Assembly: GCF_964340395.1 (NCBI RefSeq)
Contig: NC_135552.1
Span: 3,651,701 to 3,715,700, forward strand
Length of the DNA stretch: 64,000 bases
Direction: 5' to 3'
Source: Glandiceps talaboti
Lineage: Eukaryota > Hemichordata > Enteropneusta > Spengelidae
The notes beneath the pieces are model-generated. The model had not been told where the DNA came from, did not search any database, and worked only from the letters and a program-made list of their open reading frames with translations. The number at the start of each line of letters is the position of its first letter. The stretch's first letter is position 1. Below, one piece after another: positions 23,335 through 36,734 of this stretch. Made by a program: the position numbers and the translations under genes.

Positions 23335-23690
23335 CTATTTAATATGAACTGACTATATGAAAAGTGAACAATCATAATATGAACTGACTATATGAAAAGT
23401 GAACAATCATAATATTGACTGTTCAGGATTACAATATACCATAGGTTTCCATCAAAAGCACATCACCAGATAGTTAGACAATCCAGAAATTAGAATTAAG
23501 ACACTGCCACAAAACAAATCACCAGATAGTTGGACAATCTACCTAATATGAAATTAGGAAACATTACATAGCCACAAAACAAATCACAAGATGGTTAGGT
23601 TAGAAAATTCCTTCTCATGAGAAAATTAGGAGACATTGCAAACAAAATCAAAAGATGGTTAGAAAATCTACCTAAGACATTGCCACAAAT
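23335..23690. repeat. Small degenerate tandem repeats
   Basis: AATATGAACTGACTATATGAAAAGTGAACAATCAT occurs twice in succession at 23340-23410. AAATCACCAGATAGTTRGACAATCTACC then recurs three to four times with divergence to 23690. Confidence 0.6.
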
Positions 23691-24693
23691 GAACAATCTC
23701 AATGGATATACAATGTACATGTGTTTGTAAGTAACACAGATTAATATATCAATAATCAATAATGTTACCAATAAATATAGCTAAATGAGCTTTCATCATT
23801 TCAATAAATTCAGAATATAAGTTTTAATGCCAATCTCCACAACTGTACTCTACATTGTATACATGATACATGTACAATGATATCTTGGACGTGTATCATT
23901 ACAGTTTTCTTTAAAATTAGACATATGCTGATATGGCCTCTAATATTAATAAACAGTTGCAGGGCCTTTCCAAGATCAGTTTAGAAGTAGCAGCTACACG
24001 TCACTTAGTCTAAGACAATTTCCTCAGATTTTTAGTTCTGTTTTGATGATACTAACATCTGATATTCAAGCTGCAGATGTCTCACAAGTAATTAATCACA
24101 CTTAGATATACTGGGTACATGTCACACTCAGTAAATGAGATGCCTACCTCTAAAGAGAGGTTAGAGGCCCATAATTTAATCCCACACCTCCAATTAGTGC
24201 AATCTTATCAATACAACCATAGGGATTCCATAGGATACTTTCATTCTGGATTAATTTCTATCTTAACTATATATAACATTGTACTCTTATATCTTTGTCT
24301 CTTTCTCTCTAATTTGACAGCCTTAAACTTAAAGCTGCCCAGCCACAACTGGAACGGTTTTTTAAAAACTTTTTTATTAGCTACATGTATAATGACTTTA
24401 TTGTATTATCGTACACTCTGAATAGTAGTGAATCATTTGCGGGTAAACATATTTGTACAGCTGTACATGTCCTATGATACAATTGAAATCCAATCAATTT
24501 GATTTTTGGGTCCACACCCTAAAATCAGCTACCCAGCAAAACAACAATGATTTCAACCTGTTTTGTTATTATTTCTGGATAAAAACGACATGTCATTAAC
24601 AAATAAAATGTGTAATTATTCGTATTTTAACAATTTCCAGTAAATATATTATTGATCTGGTTGAAAAATAATACCCAAGTTACAGCTAGTGTA
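23691..24693. other. Intron sequence with two weak dispersed-repeat matches
   Basis: 24205-24265 (CATAGGGATTCCATAGGAT, TTTCATTCTGGA) resembles 26410-26450. 24480-24600 is an inverted relative of 44935-45035 (GGGTCYRCAYCCNAAAATCA, ATGATTTCAACCTGTTT). No coding evidence. Confidence 0.5.
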
Positions 24694-26233
24694 CAATGGT
24701 AACGATACTGTATAGGAACTAGACTATGAGTAGAGGTGTAAATGGTAATGATACTGTATAGGAACTAGACTGAGTGGAGGTATAACTGGTAATGATACTG
24801 TATAGGAACTAGACTGTGAGTGGAGGTGTAAATGGTAACGATACTGTATAGGAACTAGACTGTGAGTGGAGGTGTAAATCGTAACAATACTGTATAGGAA
24901 CTAGACTGTGAGTGGAGGTGTAAATGGTAATGATACTGTATAGGAACTAGACTGTGAGTGGAGGTGTAAATCGTAACAATACTGTATAGGAACTAGACTG
25001 TGAGTGGAGGTGTAAATCGTAACAATACTGTATAGGAACTAGACTGTGAGTGGAGGTGTAAATCGTAACAATACTGTATAGGAACTAGACTGTGAGTGGA
25101 GGTGTAAATCGTAACAATACTGTATAGGAACTAGACTGAGTGGAGGTGTAAATGGTAATGATACTGTATAGGAACTAGACTGTGAGTGGAGGTGTAAATC
25201 GTAACAATACTGTATAGGAACTAGACTGTGAGTGGAGGTGTAAATCGTAACAATACTGTATAGGAACTAGACTGTGAGTGGAGGTGTAAATCGTAACAAT
25301 ACTGTATAGGAACTAGACTGTGAGTGGAGGTGTAAATCGTAACAATACTGTATAGGAACTAGCCTGAGTGGAGGTGTAAATGGTAATGATACTGTATAGG
25401 AACTAGACTATGAGTAGAGGTGTAAATGGTAATGATACTGTATAGGAACTAGACTATGAGTAGAGGTGTAAATGGTAATGATACTGTATAGGAACTAGAC
25501 TGTGAGTAGAGGTGTAAATGGTAATGATACTGTATAGGAACTAGACTGTGAGTAGAGGTGTAAATGGTAATGATACTGTATAGGAACTAGACTATGAGTA
25601 GAGGTGTAAATGGTAATGATACTGTATAGGAACTAGACTGTGAGTAGAGGTGTAAATGGTAACGATACTGTATAGGAACTAGACTGAGTGGAGGTGTAAA
25701 TGGTAATGATACTGTATAGGAACTAGACTGTGAGTAGAGGTGTAAATGGTAATGATACTGTACCTTTGTATAGGAACTAGACTATGAGTGGAGGTGTAAA
25801 TGGTAATGATACTGTGCCTTTGTATAGGAACTAGACTATGAGTGGAGGTGTAAATGGTAATGATACTGTACCTTTGTATAGGAACTAGACTATGAGTGGA
25901 GGTGTAAATGGTAATGATACTGTACCTTTGTATAGGAACTAGACTATGAGTGGAGGTGTAAATGGTAATGATACTGTACCTTTGTATAGGAACTAGACTA
26001 TGAGTGGAGGTGTAAATGGTAATGATACTGTACCTTTATAGGAACTAGACTGTGAGTGGAGGTGTAAATGGTAACGATACTGTATAGGAACTAGACTGTG
26101 AGTGGAGGTGTAAATGGTAACGATACTGTATAGGAACTAGACTGAGTGGAGGTGTAAATAGTGACAATACTGTATAGGAACTAGACTGTGAGTGGAGGTG
26201 TGAATGGTAATGATACTGTATAAGAACTAGACT
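24694..26233. repeat. Minisatellite, 46-bp unit, about 33 copies, with a 52-bp variant block
   Basis: Unit AATGGTAATGATACTGTATA plus GGAACTAGACTGTGAGTGGA and GGTGTA. Subtypes are clustered: TCGTAACAAT copies at 24870-25350, TGAGTAGAGG copies at 25380-25740, and copies with an inserted CTTTGT at 25760-26040. The array is bracketed by the same decamer ACAGCTAGTG (24682-24691 and 26234-26243). Confidence 0.97.
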
Positions 26234-26339
26234 ACAGCTAGTGCAGCTTTAAATTTTAAACTAATCTCACAATGCTGATTATGAACAATTAAATGCAAGT
26301 GACACAAGTTTGCCATTTTCCTGCACTAAGTAATTGTGT

Positions 26340-26680
26340 ATTAGACTTTATAGGGCTGGGTTTCAATCCCAGGTTCATACAAAAGTGCTATTATATACAA
26401 GTATCAGTGGAGCCATAAGGATTACATAGGATTATTCTTTCGTTCTGGACCAACTTTTTCTATATCTCTGTCAGACAACTTTATTCATCCTTACATTTAA
26501 CTCTAATCTGATTTAGCCTTTTAAGAACACTACAGTATCTACCTTGAAACATTGTAGTTGTACAAAAAAAAATTGTTGTATTTGTAGTCACTCAAGCCTT
26601 TTACGAACACTACAGTGTCTGCCTTGAAACATTGTACAAAAAACAATTGTTGTATTTGTAGTCACTCAAAAGCATTTACC
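26340..26680. repeat. Tandem duplication, about 75-bp unit
   Basis: AGCCTTTTAMGAACACTACAGTRTCTRCC, TTGAAACATTGTA, CAATTGTTGTATTTGTAGTCACTCAA occurs at 26515-26590 and again at 26594-26669. Confidence 0.75.
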
Positions 26681-28500
26681 AATCATGTTCACCATTAATG
26701 GTTGTTAAGCCTTGCATTAAGGTTTTCTAAGAAATACATGTACATATTGTAAATGATAGCATACATTCTATAAAAGCATCATACACATGTATGTATTGTC
26801 AACTGATCTTTCAAACAAGTGCTAATAACTACTTTGCTGCCTGTGCTATCTAATTCAGTACACTGTGATGCCAAAAAACACACATCAAAACATAATGACT
26901 TGAAAATGATGCTGAAAGTAAAAACATTTTCAAAAACGATCCATTCCATCCCAAAGCCGAGTCTTTCTAAATGACCAACAATGGAGCAATTCAAAACCAC
27001 ACAAATTTGACCTCAGGAATGATTCCCATTGATGACAACATGATACACTGAAGTGTGCCCTGAACTGTTGTGTTGTGTTTGGTTAACACATTGTGTATCA
27101 TTAACAGTATTGTTTTCAGTTTGTTCCGTCTTCACTGTTTCCATGTCGACAGTCAAAACATATTTGAAAAATGCATTAAAACAAAAACAAGATTTGTAGT
27201 AATTTTATTTGAAAATGTCATCACGTAAATGCAGCCTTAGCAACTATTCAAGATTTCTATGCATTGTTTAACTTCATCATCTCAAGGTAAACCTTGTATA
27301 CATTACTATAAGTGTAAGTGCTAACATCATCAGCAATAAACCTCAAGTCTCCTGTTACATTAAAGGGAATGCCACTCCAGGAAATACATATATTTACATA
27401 ACTTTGGGTTCAGGAGAGACATTTTACGATTTCATATCACATAAATTTCATGTAATTTCCAAGAAACATCCAACTGAAACACTATTTCACATTCATTGTT
27501 CTCATAGTGGTCCACTGTTGTCTCATGGAACTTAGCAGACATACATATGTATTAGATGAACACTAAACAATAATGAGTATTTATCTGAGGGTAATAAGCA
27601 CTCAGAGGTTTCAGTGTTTCTTGGTAATCGAGCAAAATGTATACAATGTAAAATCTTGAAATGACTCTCAAGAACCAACAGTTTACAAAAGTACCATTAT
27701 TTCCTGGAGTGAAATTCCCTTTGAAGAACAAGTCATGACTACGGCAAATAAGACAAATTATTAATTACAAAGCTGGCGCCAAGTTCAATTCAGGGTTCAT
27801 TATATTTTAAGGCCATGAGATCAAAGTAAGCGTCTACACACAAAGTCTAATTCCTATATCTATTTAGTGTTAAAACTGTCACGGTTGGAAAGTATTTGTT
27901 CATTCATTACATGCTTCTTCCCCACCTACTGAACACAGAATCTATATCTACTCCAAATCCTCTTTAGCACCTACAGTGAATAATGTGATATAAATACCTG
28001 GTAAAGTTAGTGCTGACATAGTGTTTGCACAAACTCATGGCTTTAACAGTACATTTACATTAACCATTTTACGCTGGGTGACAGGCAACACAGCTATTAG
28101 TTGAGAATTGTGTACGTACATGTAAGTGTTTCACTTTTAAAGTAGGTGCTGCAGTCATGATGAGTCTCTTTAAAGCTGATGTAGAAATGAATAACTATCA
28201 ATTATACTACAATGTACATACTTATACTTACAACCCTTTCACAGAAACTGAAAGCTCAAAATCTTAATCAGTCTTTTAAGTTCTAAGTTTTATCATCAAT
28301 CTCATTGATGAAATTATGAATAGTAAACAGGTCAGTTTTTATAAACTCCTCTGGAAATTGATTTAGAATGTTTTAGGTAGGATTACATTTATTACCAGGG
28401 TTTCATCTTGCAAAACCTTAGCAAAAATACTGCCTACAGTAAAGTGTCTGTATAACACCATGTAAAATAATACAAACAGGCACCAATTTTCAATATCATG
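26681..28500. other. Intron sequence, nothing recognised
   Basis: AT-rich unique DNA of 1.8 kb. Short ORFs lack family resemblance, and no splice-bounded GALNT-like exon is seen. Confidence 0.55.
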
Positions 28501-28529
28501 CTTTTGCACATGCATTTTGTATATGTATG

Positions 28530-28620
28530 TCCAAATATGGAATACAGTATGTCCAAATATGGAATATGGTATGTCTAAATATGGAATAAAGTACATGTCC
28601 AAATATGGAATATGGTAATA
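28530..28620. repeat. Tandem repeat, 21-24-bp unit, 4 copies
   Basis: GTCCAAATATGGAATAYRGTATGT recurs with small length differences. Confidence 0.85.
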
Positions 28621-28814
28621 AGCAATAGTACAGCTTTGACTGAGTGGGTTCAATGACTGTTTTCAACTTACAATCAACCTCATTTGCAAACTTAAGATAC
28701 ACTGTACATGTCTTCCTCATCAAAAACAAGTTACATGTATATAACAAAACTGTTCACCATGAAATAAAAACAATATGCTACAGAGAGATTGTTCTATTTG
28801 CAAGATTTTTATTC

Positions 28815-29460
28815 AATCAATCAACCATTCACATAACAACCAACCGGCCAACCATTCACACATCAATCACTCTAGCCATCCATCTAATTAACCAACCAAC
28901 CAACCGACCATCTACATGTGTCTGACCAACCAGCCACCCAACCATCCACACATCCATCACTCTAGTCATCCATCTAATTAACAAACCAACCAACCAACCA
29001 ACCAACCGACCATCTACATGTGTCTAACCAACCAGCCACCCAACCATCCACACATCCATCACTCTAACCATCCATCTAATCAACAAATCAGCCAACCAAC
29101 CAACCTACCAACCATCTACATGTGTCTAATCAATCATCCATCCAACCAAACATCTAACCAACCTACCAACCATTCATCTATCCAACCAACCAACCAACCA
29201 ACCATCCATCCATCTAACCAACCAACCAACCACCTCAAAACCAACCATCCATCCATCTGACCGACCACCAACCAACCAACCAACCAACCACCAAAAATCC
29301 AACCAACCGACCGACCAACCAATCAATATCATACCAACCAACCAACCAACCAACCATCCATCGATCTAACCAACCGCCAACTAACTGACCGACCAACCTA
29401 TCAACCAACCCACCAAAATCCAACCAACCAACCAACCAAACGACTGGCCAATTAACCACT
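28815..29460. repeat. CCAA-rich low-complexity array (about 645 bp)
   Basis: Mostly (CCAA)n and (CCAT)n tetranucleotides. The first part (28850-29130) is organised in roughly 100-bp higher-order units with CATCTACATGTGTCTRACCAA and CACTCTARCCATCCATCTAAT. Trp/Val/Gly-rich and Asn/Pro/Thr-rich ORFs are artefacts. Confidence 0.95.
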
Positions 29461-30811
29461 ATCATATTGAAGGCCTTAGCATACAAAACCAACACAAACA
29501 ATTATTATCACAACTTTTACATGTGAAAGTAAGAGTCTGGATAAAAAGTTCATGCTGGGTAAAATCAATATCTATACAGACAGATGATTGATTACAAACA
29601 GGAAATGGGCTGCAAGTTGAACAACTTTTGTTGAATTAATTGATCAAGCTGGGCTGCAAGTTATTTTTTTCACAGGATTGAAATGTGGAAATCACTACTT
29701 CAACATCCTTCCTGGATACATCTGACTCTTGAATCTAATTCAAATATTATATTAAATTACTTTTGATAGTCCATACTGTCCATACTGTCTATTATATAAT
29801 CATACACAATTGTATATAATAATTCATTTGCGATATAGTCTTACACTCAATGACAAAAAGAGAAGCAAAAAAACTAAATCTCATTTTTACCAATATTTCC
29901 ATTGTCATATATAGTTTCTTTTATCAAAATTGCAGAAGACCTCTGCAGAGAAAATCAATTGTACATATTTTTGTTTCAAAATGTCTGTAATACTTATATG
30001 AAGAGATGAAATGGACCTACTCAAAATATTGATTATACATCATCCATATACAGTACATACTTAAGTTAAATCAATGACATTTTTATGGAGTATTTACTTT
30101 CAGATGTAAATATTAGAGTGGTAAATTTCTCACACACAATCTATTATTATAAATAGTTTAGCTGAATCATCAGACTTTCAGTCATACAGTCCTAGAGTAC
30201 ATAACACTGGCATACATGTATACGTGGCATGGGGTTTTATCTGACATAATAGTGCAGGTACAGGTACCCTTATAACACATTAAAGAATGGAATAATACAG
30301 AATGATGTGTACCCATTCAAATCTGTAAAATAGGCTATTGTCAAATATTTATTTGAAAAGGCAAATGAATAGACAAAACAAATGTTCATTCTGGATATTA
30401 AGTGTCTCTGACATGTGTGTTGTACATGCATTTTGGATGAAAGTCTGGAATAATTTTAAAACAGTATAGAAATGCCTATCAGGATATGATGAAAGATACT
30501 TCATTACATGTATACCGACATATTTCCTTTCTGATGGTAATTTTATATTGAACAGCTCATCTTTATCTGTAAACAAAGGCCTAGAAATAGATACTTAGAC
30601 TACCTCTAATACCATGTGAATTGTACAAATTATGTTTTACTGTATACTCTAAACAGAAAACAAATACATACTTCATGCAGGCAGGACTCTTCATTGGTAT
30701 AAAAGCGTCATTTTTGTTGGTGGTCTGTTATACATGTACATGTAATGCTATGACAGAACCACATGACACATGAGTGCAAGTGTGGCATACTTGGGGTATA
30801 TACATAATAGA
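29461..30811. other. Intron sequence, nothing recognised
   Basis: AT-rich unique DNA, with a small CCATACTGT duplication near 29770. No coding evidence. Confidence 0.5.
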
Positions 30812-31305
30812 CAGATTTCAGAACTAGAAACTTGACCACAGATTCAGTACTAGACACTTAACCACAGATTTCAGTACTAGACACTTGACCACAGATTTCA
30901 GTACTAGACACTTGACCACATATTTCAGTACTAGACACTTGACCACAGATTTCAGTACTAGACACTTAACCACAGATTTCAGTACTAGACACTTGACCAC
31001 ATATTCCAGTACTAGACACTTGACCACATATTTCAGTACTAGACACTTGACTACAGATTTCAGTACTGGACACTTAACCTCAGATTTCAGTACTGGACAC
31101 TTAACCTCAGATTTCAGTATGAAACACTTAACCATAGATTTCAGTACTTAACTCTTTACCACAGATTTCAGTACTGGACACTTAACCTCAGATTTCAGTA
31201 CAAGACAACCATAGATTTCAGTAAAACCACAGATTTCAATGCTAGACATTTAACCACAAATTTCAGTATGAGACATTTAACCACAGATTTCAATAGGAGA
31301 CATTT
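30812..31305. repeat. Minisatellite, 27-bp unit, about 18 copies
   Basis: Unit AGTACTAGACACTTGACCAC plus AGATTTC. Copies to 31135 are regular, and after that they decay in length and sequence. A 27-bp unit keeps both strands open, so the ORFs are artefacts. Confidence 0.95.
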
Positions 31306-31978
31306 AGTACATGGGAGACTCTTAACTAACAACAAGGCTCAATATATCAACAGGTAGACATGTCATGACAGAGTTTAGTATAAAATAAGACAATTTAAAT
31401 CACAGATATAGTACAGGAAAGATTTAAAGCATGATCAGACCAGTGAAATGGACAAATAGATTTTCAAATTACATATACTGTTCATGGATAGGAAACCATA
31501 AAAACACTCACACGCAATGCTATTCTTCTTTAGAAAACATAATTACTTTTGGGATTTGATAACATTTCAAACTGTTTGATACAATAACAGAAAGAATCCT
31601 TAGAGGATGCAAGCTGAGATAAAATGTCACTATTAAATCAACCTTTAATATCAACAGATCCTAGGCTACACTGTCTATTTATATTACTTTTTAATAAGCC
31701 CATTTCTACTTAAAACACAAATTACTACATTTAATGAAATATTAGTGATCTGAGGTTAAACTGGTGATCACTCAAAATGAAATGGTAAACAATCAAATGG
31801 TCACCAGTACTCTCACAATATGAGTTCATCTAAACGGGCAACCCTTGTATCAAAATGATACCATTAAACATATTAATTTTTTTATTAAAGGTTTTACAGA
31901 CCCATATATTACACCCAAAAGTTTGTTTTTTGATGGAAGTTGATACCCATCTTACTGTCCTTTAAAACACTTCTTCAA
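31306..31978. other. Intron sequence, nothing recognised
   Basis: AT-rich unique DNA between two tandem arrays. Confidence 0.5.
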
Positions 31979-32140
31979 ACACACACCCACACCCACACAC
32001 ACACACCCACACACAGACACACACCCACACCCACACCCACACACACACACACACCCACCCACACACAGACAGGCAGACACATGCACACACACACACACAC
32101 ACCCACACAGAGACACACACCCACACCCACACACAGACAG

Positions 32141-32193
<53 letters not shown>

Positions 32194-32225
32194 TGACAGC
32201 TGGACAAGACACACCATGCCTATAG
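31979..32225. repeat. CA/CCCACA microsatellite with shared 3' tail
   Basis: Interleaved (CACACC) and (CA) runs with GACAGGCAGACACATG interruptions to 32190. Then GACACACCATGCCTATAGCACTACTGAA, the same tail seen after the CA tracts at 6.7 and 35.3 kb. Confidence 0.93.
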
Positions 32226-32780
32226 CACTACTGAACTATTTTGCTATATTGAAATAAAATAACACTGATAGAAAGACTAGCTGATCACAACTACACATTT
32301 GTAATGCCTTCATTATTTATAGACTAGCATTCTCGTTTTAAATTATTTATACAGTCAGATATCGCAAACAATGGGGTTATGTTTGGCTTTTGTAGTACCG
32401 GTAATATCTATATTGAATGTAATAAATAATAAGTCTGTCACAAGGTAGATATTTATGTGCAACATTACATGTATTGAAAATGTTAATTATGCTAATCTGA
32501 AATTACATTTGAATCTCAACATTTAATATTTAGGTGCTTCTTTCTTTCCTTTCAACCAACATCTTAACGTTTTAAGTACACCCCATTTCATGTTAGCATT
32601 CACTGCTGTTTGATACTAACAACAACACAGCAACCCATAAGAAACTCTACATTCTACACTTGAATTTCTTGCTATATTTGTTTAAATGACGTAAACCATT
32701 GAAATGTAATGCAGCCAGACAAAGACATATGGACACCAATGTTGCATTTGATGTCTGCATAGTGGCATGTTAGTTCACTT
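32226..32780. other. Intron sequence, nothing recognised
   Basis: AT-rich unique DNA without ORF or repeat support. Confidence 0.5.
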
Positions 32781-33651
32781 ACATTTTAATATACAAAATG
32801 ATACACAAAACTCATTTTAATATACAAAATGATACACAAAACTCATTTTAATATACAAAATGATACACAAAACTCATTTTAATATACAAAATGATACACA
32901 AAACTCATTTTAATATACAAAATGATACACAAAACTCATTTTAATATACAAAATGATACACAAAACTCATTTTAATATACAAAATGATACACAAAACTCA
33001 TTTTGATATACAAAATGATACACAAAACTCATTTTGATATACAAAATGATACACAAAACTCATTTTAATATACAAAATGATACACAAAACTCATTTTAAT
33101 ATACAAAATGATACACAAAACTCATTTTAATATACAAAATGATACACAAAACTCATTTTGATATACAAAATGATACACAAAACTCATTTCAATATACAAA
33201 ATGATACACAAAACTCATTTCAATATACAAAATGATACACAAAACTCATTTCAATATACAAAATGATACACAAAACTCATTTCAATATACAAAATGATAC
33301 ACAAAACTCATTTTAATATACAAAATGATACACAAAACTCATTTTGATATACAAAATGATACACAAAACTCATTTTAATATACAAAATGATACACAAAAC
33401 TCATTTTAATATACAAAATGATACACAAAACTCATTTTAATATACAAAATGATACACAAAACTCATTTTAATATACAAAATGATACACAAAACTCATTTT
33501 GATATACAAAATGATACACAAAACTCATTTTGATATACAAAATGATACACAAAACTCATTTTAATATACAAAATGATACACAAAACTCATTTTAATATAC
33601 AAAATGATACACAAAACTCATTTTAATATACAAAATGATACACTAAACTAT
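32781..33651. repeat. Minisatellite, 31-bp unit, about 28 copies
   Basis: Unit ACACAAAACTCATTTTAATA plus TACAAAATGAT. The only frequent variant is TTTTAATA/TTTTGATA/TTTCAATA, and the variants are clustered, so sub-blocks spread together. Among the most homogeneous arrays in the window. Confidence 0.98.
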
Positions 33652-33671
33652 TTTCATTCCATCTTGCTATC

Positions 33672-33861
33672 TTAAAGTGCAGAATGCGCAATTTCTTATC
33701 TTAAGAACACTTAATATGAAATTGTCAGTAATACTGTATTCTATAGTGCCATTGGTTCAGTCTGTATAACATATAGTACATGTACACTGCAATGAAACCA
33801 TTTCTAGATCAGTACATATATAGAATTTCAAGCACGCACTTCATTTTATTCTGCACTTTAA
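33672..33861. mobile_element. 182-bp TTAA-flanked MITE
   Basis: TTAA (33672-33675) then AGTGCAGAATGCGCA on the left, and ATTCTGCACT then TTAA (33858-33861) on the right. The exact 10-bp terminal inverted repeat and TTAA on both sides fit a piggyBac-type non-autonomous element. The outermost AGTG is shared with the 17-kb element. Confidence 0.75.
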
Positions 33862-34310
33862 AAAATTGATTTTGCTTCTGCATTATCACTGTTTGGTTCC
33901 ATGGTGTAGGGCATAACTCATTATCACTCTGTAGATGGCTGCATGATAATTATGTGTAGTCAAATTATCAACACAGCCAATAATTCAGAGAGCGGTTGTG
34001 AGTAACAACAGGTGTTAGGAATTACTTCAAAGAATAAACTTTGTTGTTGCCCACAAGCAACATATTGTAGAATGGATAGTGTTACTGTGGCAAGTGAAAT
34101 TTATGGCTCAATTTTTATATTGATATTTTAGAGGTCTTCAAAAATATTACATATTGAAAGCAGACACAATGTAATCATGTACAGACTTTAATAATACCAG
34201 ACAAATTATACTATTTCTGCCTTGGTTTTAGAAAATCAAAGATGGGCACAAGAGCCTGAAATCTATCACAAATGTTTTTATATGAATGTCACTTTTTGTA
34301 GAAAATACCG
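33862..34310. other. Intron sequence, nothing recognised
   Basis: AT-rich unique DNA. Confidence 0.5.
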
Positions 34311-35055
34311 CCAATAGCATTGTAGCACAACTGTACAGTTTTTAAAAATGTTTATCCATATGCTGGTCCATGCTAACAATAGGTGTTCATTTGCAGAATG
34401 ACTATCCAGTTGCCTATCCAACCATGTTGCTATCTTTGCGATATACACAATTATTTGGCTGTTGCTGTGGGCATGGTCATGTTGCTAGATATATTTGCAT
34501 ACATTTTGAATGTTTTTGTTCACTTGTGAATTCCTCATATTATCTTTGCAATATACATGATCATTTGGCTTTTGCTATGGGTGTGGTCTTGTTGCTAGGC
34601 ACATTTGCATATGTTTTTAAATGTTTATTCATTTGTCTATTAATCCTCTTATCTTCGCAATATATGTGATTTGGCTGTTGCTATGGGCGGGCTATTGTTG
34701 CTAGGTGCATTTGCATACATTTTTTGAATGTTTATTTATTTGTCTTTCAATTCCTGTTATCTTTGCAATGTACATGATTATTTGGCTGTTGCTATGGGCA
34801 TGGTATTGTTGCTAGGCAAATTTACATACATTTTTTGAATGTTTATTCAATTGTCTATTAATCCCTTTTATCTTTGTGTAATACAGGACCGTTTGGCTGT
34901 TGCTATGGGCGTGCTCATGGTTGCTAGGGATATTTGCATACATTTTTTGAATGTTTACTCACTTGCCTACCAGATGATGTTCTTACATTGTATTTGAGCA
35001 AAATATACTGCCATTTGGTTGTTGCTAAGGGAGTGGTCATGGTTGCTAGGGCCAA
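34311..35055. repeat. Dispersed GTTGCTA repeat family, copy 4 (longest)
   Basis: About six roughly 105-bp subunits with TTTGGCTGTTGCTATGGGC, GTTGCTAGG, ATTTGCATACATTTTTTGAATGTTTA and TCTTTGCAATATAC. Starts with a block shared with copy 3 (CAATAGCATTGTAGCACAA versus CAATGGTGCTGTAGCACAA) and ends GGTCATGGTTGCTAGGGCCAA. Confidence 0.85.
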
Positions 35056-35345
35056 TTGTTTCAAAATACTTTGACGAAAATCTGCAGAATAACACTTTTA
35101 GAAACATCTCACCAAGTTTCAGTCTCATTGACCAGGTACTTTTGGAGTTTAATAAGTTTTTTGACCCACATCTCTGATGCAATCATTTTCATTTGTCGAA
35201 CAATTTCCCAACTAGACACCAGAAGTAACATGACCACCAAAGCAATCGGTCCAGCAGTTTTTGACTTTAAGTTGTTCACACACACACACACACACACACT
35301 TTCCCATGCCTATAGCAGTACTGAACCTTATCAGTTCAGTTCAGT
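35056..35345. repeat. 3' tail of GTTGCTA copy 4 with CA tract
   Basis: CACCAAGTTTCAGTCTCATT, TCGAACAATTTCCCAACTAGACACC and CAGCAGTTTTTGACTTTAAG lead into (CA) at 35276-35300 and then CCCATGCCTATAGCAGTACTGAAC. This shows the full order of the family: subunits, leader, CA, tail. Confidence 0.7.
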
Positions 35346-35454
35346 TGTGCTACAAAAGACACTGAGGTGTGAAACTATAGTAAAAGCTTCAGCTCTACTG
35401 TACTCATTTACTACAGACTTATGTCCACCCACCCACAGAATATAGACAAGTCAT

Positions 35455-35990
35455 ATGTTAACAAGGGCTGGAAGGTTATTGACTGGTAATAAACTGGTAT
35501 TGAGAAAACAGAGCAGCATAATAACTGTCATAGTTTTTAAAGGGCTGGAAGTAGAAGGTTATCAACCTCTAGAGCAGATACTTGTAGTGCTTGAATAGAA
35601 CACACAGAAATCAATGTAAACTGAAAGTGTCATGCTCTCAACTGTTTACATCACTTCTGTGCAAAAAAAGACTGGTATTGAGAAAAGAACACAACACATC
35701 ATCTACCTGTCATTTTTTATAAGGTTTAGAAGGCTAGTGACTGCTAAAATACACACTTGATTATGATAGTACATACAAACAATCATGTAGTCATTAAATT
35801 GCCTTGCATTTCAGTTGCCACATCACTTCTATGAAAACAACTGGGGTTGAGAACATAATGCAACATGGAATCAAACTGTTCTATTTTTCACAAGGACTGC
35901 AATAAAATTAGAAGTATTAAACACACATTCACTTAATATCAAGTGCCTTGCTTTCAATTTCTCCATCACATTTGTGCAAAAACAAAATCA
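35455..35990. repeat. Degenerate tandem repeat, about 180-bp unit, 3 copies
   Basis: ACTGGTATTGAGAAAA, ACAACACATCATC, TTTTTATAAGG, GGAAGGCTAGTGACTG and the CATCACTTCTGTGCAAAAA theme recur three times with strong divergence. Confidence 0.6.
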
Positions 35991-36595
35991 TAATGGTAAT
36001 GCGAAATCGACAAAGTAAGGTATAGAAACACAAATCTATGAACCCAGTTTCAGGACTGGTAAAATTCCATACCATATGTATACAGTCTATAATTACACAT
36101 GTTAGGGGGTCTATTATCAAGAGACACTGACAATGCACAAATCATTACAACCCCGGTGGTATAGGAACATTCATATTTTTACCTAGATTCAAAGAAATTC
36201 AGTTTCATTCTTGCATACTGAAATATTATTGATCTCTCATGTAGAGCTATTCCATGTATTCATAAATGGTTTACAATGTACAAAGTCTACATGTAAAAAA
36301 TTACAGGATTGCTATGATGATATCACTTTTCTATTCTCTCAAATGTTAAACTAAAAAATAAAATGATATATCCATACACAAGTTACATGTACATGTACAT
36401 ATAAGTATACTGATGTTTTCATTGTATTTAAAACATTTATTACATTCAAAATTTAACATTTTCAGTTCATAAATTAATATTAAGAGTCCCTCATGCAGTA
36501 GGAGGTATATTTCTCCATGGCTACCAACCAGAAATCAAGAATTCAAAGTGGTCATCAACATGTGTGCGTTTGTTGGTGTGTTTTTTGGAGTGTTT
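35991..36595. other. Intron sequence, nothing recognised
   Basis: AT-rich unique DNA with ACATGTACATGTACAT at about 36385. Confidence 0.5.
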
Positions 36596-36638
36596 GTATG
36601 TGTGTGTGTATGTATGTATGTATGTATGTATGTATGTA

Positions 36639-36677
<39 letters not shown>

Positions 36678-36700
36678 TTTCGTGCATGCATGAGTGCGTG
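36596..36700. repeat. TGTA/TG microsatellite
   Basis: (TGTA)n then (TG)n, with TGCATGCATG after it. ORFs on either strand are artefacts. Confidence 0.93.
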
Positions 36701-36734
36701 TGTGCATGTAACAAGCAATCATACAGGTTTACAA

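Noticed and set aside
28815-29501. Trp/Gly/Val-rich and Pro/Thr/Asn-rich proteins
   Set aside because: Translations of the CCAA/CCAT low-complexity array.
32781-33651. CRISPR-like or satellite centromere array
   Set aside because: Contiguous 31-bp units without spacers and under 1 kb long. An ordinary minisatellite.
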